Assembly: GCA_013215465.1 (NCBI GenBank)
Contig: JABSOW010000002.1
Location: 1 to 64,000, forward strand
Length of the DNA stretch: 64,000 nt
Reading direction: 5' to 3'
From: Colwellia sp.
GTDB taxonomy: Bacteria > Pseudomonadota > Gammaproteobacteria > Enterobacterales > Alteromonadaceae
The translations under genes and the position numbers were made by a program. Below, one piece after another: positions 8,822 through 18,754 of this stretch; positions within the stretch are counted from its first letter, which is position 1, and each line of letters begins with the position of its first letter. The notes beneath the pieces were generated by a model. The model made no database searches. It saw only the letters and a list, made by a program, of their open reading frames with translations, and was not told the origin of the DNA.

Positions 8822-10575
8822 TGAGCAACGATAAAGCTAACACAGCCGATAGCAGCCAAGAAAAACCAGTACTTATCGTTGAAGGTAAACTAGCCGACAA
8901 TGAACGTATGAAAGCGGAAAGTGATTATTTGCGTGGCACTATTGCCATCGATTTACAAGACAGAATGACTGGTGGTTTTACCAGTGATAATTCTCAGTTA
9001 ATTCGTACCCATGGTATGTATCAGCAAGATGATAGAGATATCCGCGCCGAACGCCAAAAACAAAAGCTTGAGCCATTACATAATGTAATGCTTAGAGCCC
9101 GTTTGCCCGGTGGTGTTATTACTCCGACTCAATGGCTTGGTATTGATAAGTTTGCTGATGATCATACCTCATATGGCAGTATTCGTTTAACCACCCGACA
9201 AACGTTTCAGTTTCATGGGGTGTTAAAGCCAGATATTAAATTAATGCATCAAACACTGAATAGCATTGGTCTTGATTCTATTGCCACTGCCGGTGATGTG
9301 AACCGTAATGTGCTATGTACTTCTAACCCGGTTGAGTCTGAATTACATCAAGAAGCTTATGAATGGGCGACTAAATTAAGTGAACACTTATTGCCGAAAA
9401 CCCGTGCTTATGCTGAAATTTGGTTAGATGAAGTACGTGTAGAAACTACTGAAGACGAAGTAGTTGAGCCTATTTTAGGCAGTACTTACTTACCGCGTAA
9501 GTTTAAAACGACGGTGGTTATTCCGCCAAATAATGATATAGATTTACATGCCAACGATTTAAATTTTGTTGCCATTAGTGATAATGGCAAGTTAATTGGT
9601 TTTAATGTACTTGTCGGTGGTGGTTTAGCCATGACTCATGGTGATAACTCAACTTATCCTCGTTGTGCCGACGATTTTGGTTTTATCTCTCTTGAGCATA
9701 CTCTAGCTGTGGCCGAAGCGGTAGTAACTACCCAACGTGACTGGGGTAATCGTGTTAATCGTAAAAATGCTAAAACTAAGTACACCTTAGACAGAGTTGG
9801 TATTGATACTTTTAAAACTGAAGTTGAACGTAGAGCGGGTATTGAATTTGGCGAATCACGTCCTTATAAATTTACCCACCGCGGCGATAGCTTTGGTTGG
9901 GTTGCAGGCATCGACGGTAAGCATCATTTAACCTTATTTATTGAAAATGGCCGTATACTTGATTACGAAGATAAAACATTAAAAACAGGTATGGCAAAAA
10001 TTGCCGCTGTGCATCAAGGTGATTTCCGTTTAACCGCTAACCAAAACATCATCATTGCTGGTGTTGCTGAAGCCGACAAAGCGCAAATTGAACAACTTGC
10101 TCGTACGCATGGTTTGTTAAATGATACCACGTCGAATCAACGTAAAAACTCAATGGCTTGTGTTGCGTTTCCTACTTGTCCATTAGCGATGGCAGAAGCT
10201 GAGCGCTATTTACCAAAATTAGTTGATGATGTAGAAGAAATTTTAACCAAAAATGATCTCGGTGATGAAAGTATTATTCTTCGTGTTACTGGGTGTCCTA
10301 ATGGTTGTGGTCGAGCGATGTTGGCTGAAATTGGTTTAGTAGGTAAAGGACCGGGTAAATACAATATGTATTTAGGTAGTGACTTAGCCGGCTCACGAGT
10401 ACCAAAGCTTTATAAAGAAAATGTTGATGAAGCTGGTATATTAACTGAAATAGATGTTTTGACTGCTCGTTGGTCAGCAGAGCGAATTAACGCTGAAGCG
10501 TTTGGTGATTTCGTTGTCCGTGTTGGTATTGTTAATGAAGTTAAAATAAGTGTCAGGGATTTTTATGATGACTAG
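8821..10575 (+). CDS. cysI: Sulfite reductase (NADPH) hemoprotein beta subunit
   Basis: The 584-aa product matches the usual length of about 570. The siroheme/4Fe-4S cysteine motifs are present: [17 protein letters not shown] (C-x5-C) and [11 protein letters not shown] (C-x3-C). It reduces sulfite to sulfide using electrons from CysJ in an oligomeric cytoplasmic complex. Arg- and Lys-containing substrate loops ([14 protein letters not shown]) are conserved. It overlaps cysJ by one base and cysH by about ten bases. Confidence 0.97.
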   Translation: MSNDKANTADSSQEKPVLIVEGKLADNERMKAESDYLRGTIAIDLQDRMTGGFTSDNSQLIRTHGMYQQDDRDIRAERQKQKLEPLHNVMLRARLPGGVITPTQWLGIDKFADDHTSYGSIRLTTRQTFQFHGVLKPDIKLMHQTLNSIGLDSIATAGDVNRNVLCTSNPVESELHQEAYEWATKLSEHLLPKTRAYAEIWLDEVRVETTEDEVVEPILGSTYLPRKFKTTVVIPPNNDIDLHANDLNFVAISDNGKLIGFNVLVGGGLAMTHGDNSTYPRCADDFGFISLEHTLAVAEAVVTTQRDWGNRVNRKNAKTKYTLDRVGIDTFKTEVERRAGIEFGESRPYKFTHRGDSFGWVAGIDGKHHLTLFIENGRILDYEDKTLKTGMAKIAAVHQGDFRLTANQNIIIAGVAEADKAQIEQLARTHGLLNDTTSNQRKNSMACVAFPTCPLAMAEAERYLPKLVDDVEEILTKNDLGDESIILRVTGCPNGCGRAMLAEIGLVGKGPGKYNMYLGSDLAGSRVPKLYKENVDEAGILTEIDVLTARWSAERINAEAFGDFVVRVGIVNEVKISVRDFYDD

Positions 10576-11362
10576 TTCATTAGTACCTACCAAACCAATT
10601 GCTTTGGTAAATAGTGCACCAATAGTAAAGGCGCCGATAAATAACCGTTTTCCTGCTTCTTTGCCTAAACCTTGGTTAGCGCAGTGGAATGATGATTTAG
10701 AGAAGAAGTCTCCGCTTGCCCGTATTGAATGGACAATGGAAAACCTGCCAAGCCAGTTTGTCTTGTCTTCTAGCTTTGGTATTCAATCGGCCGTTATGCT
10801 GCATATGATGACGCAAGTAGATGCGAATGTACCTGTATTAATTACTGATACGGGACACTTATTTCCAGAGACTTATCGTTTTATTGAGCAATTAACTGAA
10901 CGTTTAAATTTAAATTTACACGTGTATAGCGCGGTTGAAAGTACCGCTTGGCAATTAGCAAAATATGGCGAGCAATGGGCACAAGGCGATGAAGCGTTAA
11001 AGCAGTACAACAGAAAAAATAAAGTTGAACCACTAGAGCGTGGTTTATCTGAGCTAAACTGTGGTACTTGGTTTTCTGGCGTGCGTCGTCAACAATCTGA
11101 GCATAGACAAGGTTTGTCAGTAGTGGGTATATTACGCGGTCGTTTTAAAGTGCATCCAATTATTGATTGGCATAATAGAGATGTTCATCAGTATCTAACT
11201 AAGCATAACTTACCTTATCACCCGTTATGGGATGAAGGTTATGTATCGGTTGGCGATGTTCACAGTACTAAGCCACTAACTTTAGGGATGGATGAAAGTG
11301 AAACTCGCTTTGGTCCAGGACAAAGAGAATGTGGTTTACATACGGACGGTGACGGAATTTAA
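10565..11362 (+). CDS. cysH: Phosphoadenosine phosphosulfate reductase
   Basis: The product is about 265 aa. The start is placed at the ATGATG pair behind AGGGA rather than at an upstream GTG. The PAPS-binding P-loop-like motif [14 protein letters not shown], the [18 protein letters not shown] segment and the C-terminal catalytic ECGLH are all visible. It reduces PAPS to sulfite with thioredoxin, feeding CysJI. There are no paired cysteines of the APS-reductase iron-sulfur type, so PAPS is the expected substrate. The start lies inside the end of cysI, so the three genes are one operon. Confidence 0.96.
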   Translation: MMTSSLVPTKPIALVNSAPIVKAPINNRFPASLPKPWLAQWNDDLEKKSPLARIEWTMENLPSQFVLSSSFGIQSAVMLHMMTQVDANVPVLITDTGHLFPETYRFIEQLTERLNLNLHVYSAVESTAWQLAKYGEQWAQGDEALKQYNRKNKVEPLERGLSELNCGTWFSGVRRQQSEHRQGLSVVGILRGRFKVHPIIDWHNRDVHQYLTKHNLPYHPLWDEGYVSVGDVHSTKPLTLGMDESETRFGPGQRECGLHTDGDGI

Positions 11363-11395
11363 GCGACGAGTTGGTAGTTACTAAGGGCTTACCGT

Positions 11396-12301
11396 TTATC
11401 CTGAAGGGGTTGTTACATTTATCTCAAAATGATGACTGAGCTGCTGTTTTAACATAGCAAAAAAATCATCGTTGGGTTTATCGCTGATCAAATGCGCTAA
11501 CTCGGCGCCTATCGGGGTAAACTTATAAAACTGTAAAGCAGTATTGGTTCTTTTGCCATTTAATTTTAACGGTAAACCATTATAGTTAAAATTGAGAGTA
11601 TCACCACTGGCCATGATACTCGATTCACTTTCTTGTTGATAAAGTAAATGATTGTCAGCTAATGATAATATGTCAGCATAATTTAAACCAAAGTGACTTA
11701 AATTAATGTATTTTTGCCTGTCTTTATCAAAAAAATTAAATATGCCTGGCTGTTGGTAGGCACCTGAAATAATACGTATATTTTTTTTACTTTGATCTTT
11801 TACTGCTAAAGAGCAAGCCTTAGCAAGTAATTTTGCATCAACAATGCTCATATCACGAAATATTTTTAATGCTTTGAGCGAATACGAGCCGGGGCGATAT
11901 AATTCACCCGCTAATATTTTAGCCCATAAATCTTGCATGGTTTTATTACTTACATTCTCTGCTAAGGCAATATAGCGATCAAACCAATCTAAGTCTGTTC
12001 TTTTATCAATCGATTTATTCGCACAATAAGCAAAGGTTTTCTCCATAATGGTTTCAATGTTTTTTTGTTTACGCAGGCTTGCCAATCGTTCGCGCTTGGT
12101 GCTGCGATCTTCTATCGGCATTTGCTTTTCAATAGGCATAATCGCCGCTTCAAGACCAAATTTTTGCGTTATTTTGAAAAACTGCTCGTGTATAGGGGAA
12201 TCGGTTGACTTTTTTTTAGGATCACTACTTTCGACAGGAAGGTTGTTATTGTTTTCATTTTGCCCGTCCATCACAATAACTGAGGTTTTATCTGTGTTCA
12301 T
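11396..12301 (-). CDS. TIGR03899 family protein
   Basis: The 301-aa product is cytoplasmic by composition, with no signal or membrane segment. It contains NKTMQDLWAKILAGELYRPGSYSLKAL, the recognisable core of TIGR03899 proteins of marine gammaproteobacteria, which is similar in style to DUF2806. The N-terminal 40 residues are polar and low-complexity (NENNNN). Function is unknown. It is convergent with cysH, with only about 33 bases between stops, and divergent from the DUF3369 signalling gene. Confidence 0.85.
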   Translation of the reverse strand: MNTDKTSVIVMDGQNENNNNLPVESSDPKKKSTDSPIHEQFFKITQKFGLEAAIMPIEKQMPIEDRSTKRERLASLRKQKNIETIMEKTFAYCANKSIDKRTDLDWFDRYIALAENVSNKTMQDLWAKILAGELYRPGSYSLKALKIFRDMSIVDAKLLAKACSLAVKDQSKKNIRIISGAYQQPGIFNFFDKDRQKYINLSHFGLNYADILSLADNHLLYQQESESSIMASGDTLNFNYNGLPLKLNGKRTNTALQFYKFTPIGAELAHLISDKPNDDFFAMLKQQLSHHFEINVTTPSG

Positions 12302-12616
12302 TTTTTCCTTCCCTAACCCTGAGAAATGACATGATTTTTAATTAATATAAAAAGTAAATTATTTATTTTTTATTAGCACCTTATCTTGGTAACCATAGCA
12401 AATAGAAAAAATAATTGTATGGATTTATTTAATAATGTCAAAAGGACTTTAGTATGTGAAAAAAGAAAGGCTAGTTTTACGAAAGAAAAACGTAAAAAAG
12501 TAGCATTAAGGTATAGTTAAGTTATAGTTGTGTAAATAACTCGGCATAAACGTAACTAGTTTTAATCGATTTATTTAATGTATAGTTAATAGGCATTTTA
12601 ATTACTTGAGGGCAGT
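12302..12616. other. Divergent intergenic region with a small inverted repeat
   Basis: This 315-bp AT-rich gap separates two divergent genes and must hold promoters for both. TTTTACG (12475-12481) and CGTAAAA (12491-12497) form a perfect 7-bp inverted repeat with a 9-base spacer, a possible operator. No ORF is supported. Confidence 0.4.
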
Positions 12617-14851
12617 ATGCAAGCATCAGAAAATTCACACGATGACTTCTTATTTATCGATGATAGTGATGAAGATGAAATTTTAGATGGTAGCGGCGGA
12701 GAAGCATGGCAAGTTCTTATTGTTGACGATGATCCAGAAATTCATTCAGTTACCCAGTTAGCACTATCTGATTTAATTGTACTAGGTCGTCGCCTAGAAT
12801 ACCTTCATGCCTATTCTGGACAAGATGCTTGTAAATTAATTGAAGAAAACCAAGATATTGTTTTAGTGTTACTTGATGTTGTTATGGAAACGGATGATGC
12901 TGGTTTACGTGTTGTTAAACATATTCGTGAAAAATTACAACGACAAGATATTCGTATTGTATTAAGAACAGGCCAACCTGGTTATGCTCCTGAAGAAAGT
13001 GTTATTAAAGAATACGATATAAATGATTACAAAACTAAAACAGAGCTTACCCGTCGAAAATTAGTCACTACAGTCTATGCGGCTATTCGCTCTTACCAAC
13101 AAATTGCTATCGTTAACGAAAGTCGTCAAGGGTTAGAAAAAATTGTTTCAGGCTCTTCTCGTTTACTCGAACTACATTCTATTACTGAATACACGCAAGG
13201 TACTTTAAAGCAGTTAACTCAATTAATAGCTCAAGGGAGGGATTGTTTATTTTGTGCTCGAGGTCAGGGAATTATTGAAAATGCTAATGATCTAAGTTTT
13301 TATGTTATTGCGCAACGAGGATTTTCTGCTGTTTTAGCAAAGCAAAAATTAGAAACCTTAAAAAATGAACAAATCAATCAGCAAGTAAAAACATGTTTTA
13401 CTCAGCAATCCCATCAATACTTAGATGATTCCCTCTGCTTATATTTAGCAAAGGGCAGTTATCGAGCGGTAATTTATCTTACTTTAACTGAGCCGCTTAG
13501 TGATGTGCAAAAGCAATTACTAGAAGTGTTTCTATCTGGGGTTGCGATAGGTTACGAAAACGTACATTTATTTCAAAAACTTAACAATGCAGCTTATAAA
13601 GATGGCTTAACAAATTTACCTAATCGACTGGCGTTTGTCCGGTTACTGGATGAATTTGTCAAAAGTGATTGCAACAATGATGTTGCAGCACTTATTGATT
13701 TAAACCATTTTAGCGATGTGAATGATGCACTAGGGCAAGATGTTGGCAATCAACTCTTATCAGCCGTTGCACAACGTATACAAGGTTTGAATGGTAGCTG
13801 TAAGGTGGCTCGTGTTGGTGCAGATGTTTTTGGCATTATTGGCTCCTCTGACTATTTATCACCTGAAACCTTGATTAACTTATTTGAAGAGCCTTTTACT
13901 GCTGGCGAACAAAAGCTTCCTATTAATGCTTGTTTTGGCTTTTGCACTAAAGAGCATGCCAATAGCAGCGGTGTTAAAGTGTTAAATCAAATTAATATTG
14001 CTTTAAATCTAGCTAAGAAAAAGCGCTTAGAGCATTTTGCTTATTATAATCCTGACTTGGAAGATGAAACGCAATGGCGCTTGAATATGATCAGGCAATT
14101 ACGTACTGATTTTGCTGAAAAACGACTTGAGTTATGGTACCAACCCCAGTTATCGTTAAGCTCTGGAAAAGTTATTGGTGCAGAAGCGTTACTTCGTTGG
14201 CGTACGGCGGATGGTAATTTTATTTCTCCCGCAGTATTTATCCCATTAGCGGAATACTCAGGATTAATCGTTGAAATTGGTGATTGGGTTGTTAATCAAG
14301 CTTGCGCCCAGATAAAGTTATTAAAAGAGAAAAACTTCTACGATATAACTATTTCAGTGAATGTATCCATTCCACAATTTAGGCGGGGTAATTTTGTTGA
14401 TACAGTACTGAATGCCATTGAAAGACATCAAATAAAACCGAGCCGATTAGAATTAGAAATCACTGAAAATATTTTGATGGATGATCCTCAGGTGATTATT
14501 GATTCATTAGAACAGTTAAAATCCTATGGTATTAGTATTGCGCTTGATGACTTTGGCACGGGTTTTTCTTCATTAAGTTACTTGCAAAAATTACCTTTAG
14601 ATCGCCTTAAAGTAGATCGGACTTTTGTTACCAATATAGCTAAAGACGGCCAGTCAGTTATTGCTGAAACGATTATTGATTTAGGTAAAAAAATGAATCT
14701 TAAAGTTATTGCTGAAGGTATTGAAGAGATTGAACAGCAAGAGCGCTTAATAGCACTCGGTTGTGATGAAGTTCAAGGCTTTTACTATGCTAAACCAATG
14801 CCTAAAGATGAATTTTTACTTTTTTTAGAAAAAAACAGTTCAAAGTGTTAG
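12617..14851 (+). CDS. Response regulator with DUF3369, degenerate GGDEF and EAL domains
   Basis: The 744-aa product has four modules. The receiver domain (residues about 35-155) contains VLIVDDDPEIHS and phospho-acceptor LVLLDVVM. DUF3369 (about 170-320) includes SRQGLEKIVSGSSRLLELHS. The GGDEF domain (about 335-470) has its signature degenerated to RVGADVFGII. The EAL domain (about 485-740) has EALLRW, NVSIPQF, EITENIL, LDDFGTGFSSLSYL and AEGIEE intact. The cyclase should be inactive and the phosphodiesterase active, degrading cyclic di-GMP under control of an unknown kinase. It lies next to the pilus/secretion-like locus, which such enzymes often regulate. That link is inference. Confidence 0.93.
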   Translation: MQASENSHDDFLFIDDSDEDEILDGSGGEAWQVLIVDDDPEIHSVTQLALSDLIVLGRRLEYLHAYSGQDACKLIEENQDIVLVLLDVVMETDDAGLRVVKHIREKLQRQDIRIVLRTGQPGYAPEESVIKEYDINDYKTKTELTRRKLVTTVYAAIRSYQQIAIVNESRQGLEKIVSGSSRLLELHSITEYTQGTLKQLTQLIAQGRDCLFCARGQGIIENANDLSFYVIAQRGFSAVLAKQKLETLKNEQINQQVKTCFTQQSHQYLDDSLCLYLAKGSYRAVIYLTLTEPLSDVQKQLLEVFLSGVAIGYENVHLFQKLNNAAYKDGLTNLPNRLAFVRLLDEFVKSDCNNDVAALIDLNHFSDVNDALGQDVGNQLLSAVAQRIQGLNGSCKVARVGADVFGIIGSSDYLSPETLINLFEEPFTAGEQKLPINACFGFCTKEHANSSGVKVLNQINIALNLAKKKRLEHFAYYNPDLEDETQWRLNMIRQLRTDFAEKRLELWYQPQLSLSSGKVIGAEALLRWRTADGNFISPAVFIPLAEYSGLIVEIGDWVVNQACAQIKLLKEKNFYDITISVNVSIPQFRRGNFVDTVLNAIERHQIKPSRLELEITENILMDDPQVIIDSLEQLKSYGISIALDDFGTGFSSLSYLQKLPLDRLKVDRTFVTNIAKDGQSVIAETIIDLGKKMNLKVIAEGIEEIEQQERLIALGCDEVQGFYYAKPMPKDEFLLFLEKNSSKC

Positions 14852-14865
14852 TTGACGCAATACCC

Positions 14866-14884
14866 GAGTAGCGAGTAGCGAGTA
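14866..14884 (+). repeat. Short tandem repeat, GAGTAGC unit
   Basis: Two full copies and one partial copy of a 7-base unit lie just after the DUF3369 stop codon. A replication-slippage origin is likely. Confidence 0.7.
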
Positions 14885-14912
14885 TTTTTATATGTAGGCT
14901 AACCATCTATAG

Positions 14913-14940
14913 TGAGCTTAAATTCAAAAATTCAAGCTCA
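14913..14940. terminator. Stem-loop between convergent genes
   Basis: TGAGCTT and AAGCTCA can pair, with partial extension inward, between the convergent DUF3369 and barrel genes. There is no strong T run on either side, so termination is only likely by position. The right arm contains the barrel stop codon. Confidence 0.45.
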
Positions 14941-16147
14941 AAAACTAAATACAACACCAATATTAGCAGCAAACGACTGCCAATTAACGCCGTTAAATTT
15001 TGTGCTGAAGGTCTCGCCATCAGAGAAAAATACTTTATCAATACCATTATCATGGGCTTGCCAATCTTGATATCTTAATAACAAATTTAAAGATAGTTGT
15101 GTATTCAATTTATATTCCCCCGCAACATCACCAATTAAGCCATAGCCATCAGCTTGTTGAGTAAAACTTTCAGGGTGGGCAAAATTTGCACGTAAATTCC
15201 AGTTTGCCGTTGAGTCATACTTTGCATAATGGTATTCAAGGTTTAAGCTCAGTGAAAATGACTCTGTTAAGTTAAACTTACTTTTTAAACCTAGCCAAGG
15301 ACCAAACCAGGTTGCATCATAAGTAGTTTTTGCTCCAGGGAACGGCCCCAAAGGAACCTTATTAATATATTCAGAAACTGTCTTATTACCATCTGTGATG
15401 GTTAAGTTTTGCGAATAATAACTTAAGCCAATTTGAGGTCTAAACTCAATATTAGGGTAAGTTGAGTATTTTTTAAAAGGTACTGTCCAGTTATATCCAG
15501 TAGCAACTGATATGTCTAATACTGAACCTTTATCGCCACTATTATTGGAACGAGAAAATTCCAGCGTTCTATTATCGCCTAAATAGTCCGAGTCTTGATT
15601 ATCGCCGTGATAAATACGGCCAAATAAAAGCTCTAAATTGAGCAACCAATTCGATTCAAAAATTAAAGTAGTACCAGCACTTATTGTGGCCATTTCAATA
15701 TCTGTCCACGTTAGCTCTGACAATATATTAGGTGAATCATCTGGCCCGGCAATAGACCAATTAAGATCGTCTCGTCGATAACCTGTTTTGATATAACTTG
15801 CCAAGTTCACATAGGATAAAGCAACTTTTTCTCGTTCTTCAGGGGCGGCTCTTGTATAACGTTCAGCGACAACTGCATTGTTTTTATTGTTGGTGAGTTA
15901 TCAAAGACGTGCATTTTAAGTAAGGACGTTGGAATAGTTTTTTTAGTCACTTGTTCAGTCATTGCTTTTGACTTTTGCTGGGTAAAAATATGCATTTTCA
16001 AGGGAGGGACTTGAGTCACTGGGCTGATGGTGTTGTTTTTTTTTTATCCTCAAAAATATGCATAGTTAAGGGCGCTGCAGACCAAACCATTGGGCTTGAT
16101 AAAAGCAATGAAAGGCCGATAAGCCGATAATTATTTTTATTGGCCAT
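14938..16147 (-). pseudogene. Outer-membrane barrel gene split over three reading frames, coupled to the secretin gene
   Basis: Reading the minus strand, an ATG 11 bases inside the secretin gene opens a signal peptide (MANKNNYRLIGLSLLLSS, cleavage near VWSA) followed by APLTMHIFEDKKKTTPSA and a stop. The reading continues one frame over after an A10 run as PPLKMHIFTQQK and SLLKMHVFDN. It then shifts again, in an A-rich stretch, into AERYTRAAPEEREKVALSYVNL and a 290-residue beta-barrel ending VVFSF. Both shifts are in the same direction, equivalent to one missing base each. The barrel (WLLNLELLFGRIYHGDNQDSD) resembles omptin-fold proteins. It is either a decayed gene, a homopolymer error or an unusual frameshifted gene. 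Confidence 0.7.
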
Positions 16148-18248
16148 TAGCAAGTGACTCATCAAATGATAACGGCGAGATTAAATATAAATAGGTTCTA
16201 TCATTTGCACTGTTTTTCGCTCCTAGGGCGCTATTTTCTATAGAAGATGCCAGCCAGCGCCCCGTGATATGTTGATAATCTACCGTTACAGCTTGTGTCG
16301 AGCTATTAATAACCTCAATTACGGTAATAAATAGGTTGTCACGCTGCCAACTAGCAACGGCTTTTACACTGAGTTTAGCGTTGGGGCTAGAATTGCTGTT
16401 AAAGTTGGATTTTGTGTCATTAAATAAATCATCTATATTCTCATTGCTAAATCTAACCGATTGATAGTCTCCACTTCTTATGCGATCAATAGCCGCTATG
16501 CGTACTGTTTTCGCTGCATATTGATTCATACTCATATACAGCTGTTGTTTATCTATTTCAGCGGGCAATTTTGTTACCGGCTTTTTTTTACCAATAAACT
16601 TATTTTCAAATGGGACCACATCAGGATGACCACGATTGAGATCTTGATAAAAACGATTATCAGTTTTTCTTATTCGTTCACTTTCATCCGCACGTATAAG
16701 GATTCTGGGTGTTATTAATAATACCATTTCTGTTTCTTGTTCACTTTCAACGGTGCTTTTAAAGAGATTACCTAAAATAGGGATCTCAGATAAAATCGGC
16801 ACTTTCTGAATATGACTGGTTTTTTTATGTCTAATTAAACCGCCCACAGCCACGGTTAAATTATTTCTTGCCACTACGGTGCCGGTTAGTCGTGAGGAAA
16901 TAACAGTGTCGACTGGTAAATTTAAAATACCACCGATACCATCACTAATAGGCAGGCTAGCACCGCCAGGGTTAATTTCTGAGCTTTCTTGTTCAATTGC
17001 TAAGGTCACCGTATTATCGGCATTGATCCTTGGCACAATACGTAAGGTAATGCCTATTTCTTGTAATTCTGTTTCGGTTTCGATATAGGCAGGTGAAATA
17101 ACTAGACCATTATCTATAGTGGCAGGGTTAAAGGTAAAGCCACGAACAAGTAAACTCTCTTCACCAATGAACAGCTCTGCTTGGCGATGGTTAGACGCTA
17201 ACACCATCGGGTTTGATAATACCTTGATCCGTTTGTTTTTTTCTAAAAATTCAATATTGGCCCGTAAACGGCTATTTAAAAACTCATAAACAAAAGATCC
17301 TGAATTAGGTAAGGCATTATTGCCAAGTTTGATTGGGCGAATGGACTGATTATTACCGCTAGGCTGTAATTCAAAATTAAATATAGAGGTAAAGTCATCA
17401 CCCAGTGCAATACTGATTATTTTCATCTCCAACATCACTTGCGGTACGGCAATATCCATTTTCTTGACTAAATAATCGATTGACTTGAGTACAGTCTTAT
17501 CATCGGTGCGGACGATAATCATACTGTGCTCGTTATTAACGGTAATATAGATGGGCTGAACCTGCGCACTAACTTGTGCTAATACCTGAGCATTTAGTGT
17601 TGTCGAGCCGGTTATTTTCTGCGAAAGCAGTTCAAATTGATCAATGGTTAATTGACTGGTATCAAACAATTTATTTTTTGAGCCGCGACTAGCGCGAGAT
17701 GAACTATTATTTTTATTGGTTGAGCGAGAGTTTCTAACGTTGCTGGATGAACGGGTCGAATTACTATTAGTGTTACTACGCGATGAGCTACTTGAGCCGC
17801 CTTCTACCGGCTCACCTAGCGATAAAATAACGCGACTGCCGTATAAGTCTTCAATGGATTGCGCAATAATTCTGACATTGGCATTTCTTACCTTAAATAT
17901 TTCAATATGTTCGCTTTCACGTACCACCAAATCTTTCGCATATTCTTCGCGCGTCATTAAACGATAGGTATTGGTGTCATCATCAAAACGAAACCATAAA
18001 TCAGTAATGCGGCTTATCGACTTTAAGGCATTTTCAACCGTGATGTTTTTCAAATGAATAGTTACTTTTTTCTTCGTCGCTGCTGGCGTGGCAATAATAT
18101 TACTGCTTGATAATTCAGACAGTATTCGCACCACATCAATCAAGTTGGTATCATTAAACTCTATCTCCTTTACTTTATCCGAGGCTATAACTGACTGAGA
18201 ATGCAGTAATAAACATATAATTTTAACGATAAAAATAAGCTGTTTCAT
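16137..18248 (-). CDS. Secretin of a type IV pilus/T2SS-like system (MshL/GspD-like)
   Basis: The 703-aa product has a signal peptide (to about residue 22). An STN/N0 domain (VVRILSELSSSNIIATP, about 30-105) and an N1-like domain (IEIFKVRNANVRIIAQSIEDLYGSRV) follow, then a Ser/Asn/Arg-rich insert at about 150-193. The secretin core contains VPQVMLEMKIISI, VLSNPMVLASNHRQAEL, VPILSEIPILGNLF and TEMVLLITPRIL. The core forms the outer-membrane channel. After it comes an uncommon extension of about 170 residues with a beta-rich end (NDRTYLYLISPLSF). It is the penultimate gene of the minus-strand locus and overlaps the next gene. Confidence 0.92.
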   Translation of the reverse strand: MKQLIFIVKIICLLLHSQSVIASDKVKEIEFNDTNLIDVVRILSELSSSNIIATPAATKKKVTIHLKNITVENALKSISRITDLWFRFDDDTNTYRLMTREEYAKDLVVRESEHIEIFKVRNANVRIIAQSIEDLYGSRVILSLGEPVEGGSSSSSRSNTNSNSTRSSSNVRNSRSTNKNNSSSRASRGSKNKLFDTSQLTIDQFELLSQKITGSTTLNAQVLAQVSAQVQPIYITVNNEHSMIIVRTDDKTVLKSIDYLVKKMDIAVPQVMLEMKIISIALGDDFTSIFNFELQPSGNNQSIRPIKLGNNALPNSGSFVYEFLNSRLRANIEFLEKNKRIKVLSNPMVLASNHRQAELFIGEESLLVRGFTFNPATIDNGLVISPAYIETETELQEIGITLRIVPRINADNTVTLAIEQESSEINPGGASLPISDGIGGILNLPVDTVISSRLTGTVVARNNLTVAVGGLIRHKKTSHIQKVPILSEIPILGNLFKSTVESEQETEMVLLITPRILIRADESERIRKTDNRFYQDLNRGHPDVVPFENKFIGKKKPVTKLPAEIDKQQLYMSMNQYAAKTVRIAAIDRIRSGDYQSVRFSNENIDDLFNDTKSNFNSNSSPNAKLSVKAVASWQRDNLFITVIEVINSSTQAVTVDYQHITGRWLASSIENSALGAKNSANDRTYLYLISPLSFDESLANGQ

Positions 18249-18257
18249 CTGACGTAA

Positions 18258-18752
18258 TTACCTTTGAACTCTAATTGAACCGAGCATGCCGGCTTCTACA
18301 GTGACACTAAAACGTGTGATCTTAGTAATGCGAATGGCACTATTAGGGGTAGCAGGGTCAATATTTATTTCATCACCTTCGTGAATTAAATAGGTGCGAT
18401 CATCATCGACCTCTAATAAGGCAACAGGCGTATCATCTTTATTTGTATAACCACGCAGGCGCATTGTGGGTAAGTTAGCCTTCGAAGGTGAACGCATAAA
18501 CCCATAGCCAGCAGCACCTGATGCACTACCTTTGATTAAAATCGTATCAAACATTAATGAGCTGGGCGTGAATGGATCCCGTATCGCTCGAATGGCTTCA
18601 TATTGTTGTTGAGCATTCATCGCCTTATTTGTTGGTAATGAGTGTGTTTGTAAGGAGTGTATTTGCAGCGCATTTATTTTTAATGGCACTAAGCTCGTGC
18701 TGATAATAATGAACAGTCTACAAAGTGATTTTTTATCTAATTTAAAGTGCAT
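18258..18752 (-). CDS. PilP/MshK-like secretin-associated protein
   Basis: The 164-aa product has an N-terminal hydrophobic segment (CRLFIIISTSLVPL). A PilP/GspC-like motif RDPFTPSSLM is followed by a small beta domain: LRGYTNKDDTPVALLEVDDDRTYLIHEGDEI, then ITKITRFSVTVEAG. Such proteins link the inner-membrane platform to the secretin in the periplasm. The position between the GspF-like gene and the secretin gene supports this. The repeated IHSLQTHSL segment after the anchor is an oddity. The gaps to both neighbours are very short (2 and 9 bases). Confidence 0.75.
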   Translation of the reverse strand: MHFKLDKKSLCRLFIIISTSLVPLKINALQIHSLQTHSLPTNKAMNAQQQYEAIRAIRDPFTPSSLMFDTILIKGSASGAAGYGFMRSPSKANLPTMRLRGYTNKDDTPVALLEVDDDRTYLIHEGDEINIDPATPNSAIRITKITRFSVTVEAGMLGSIRVQR

Positions 18753-18754
18753 TA

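Noticed and set aside
15807-16019. A 70-aa ORF on the minus strand considered as a separate gene
   Set aside because: It has no ribosome site or signal of its own, and its MHIF/MHVF segments continue the repeat begun in the signal-peptide frame upstream. It is better read as the middle part of the frame-broken barrel gene.
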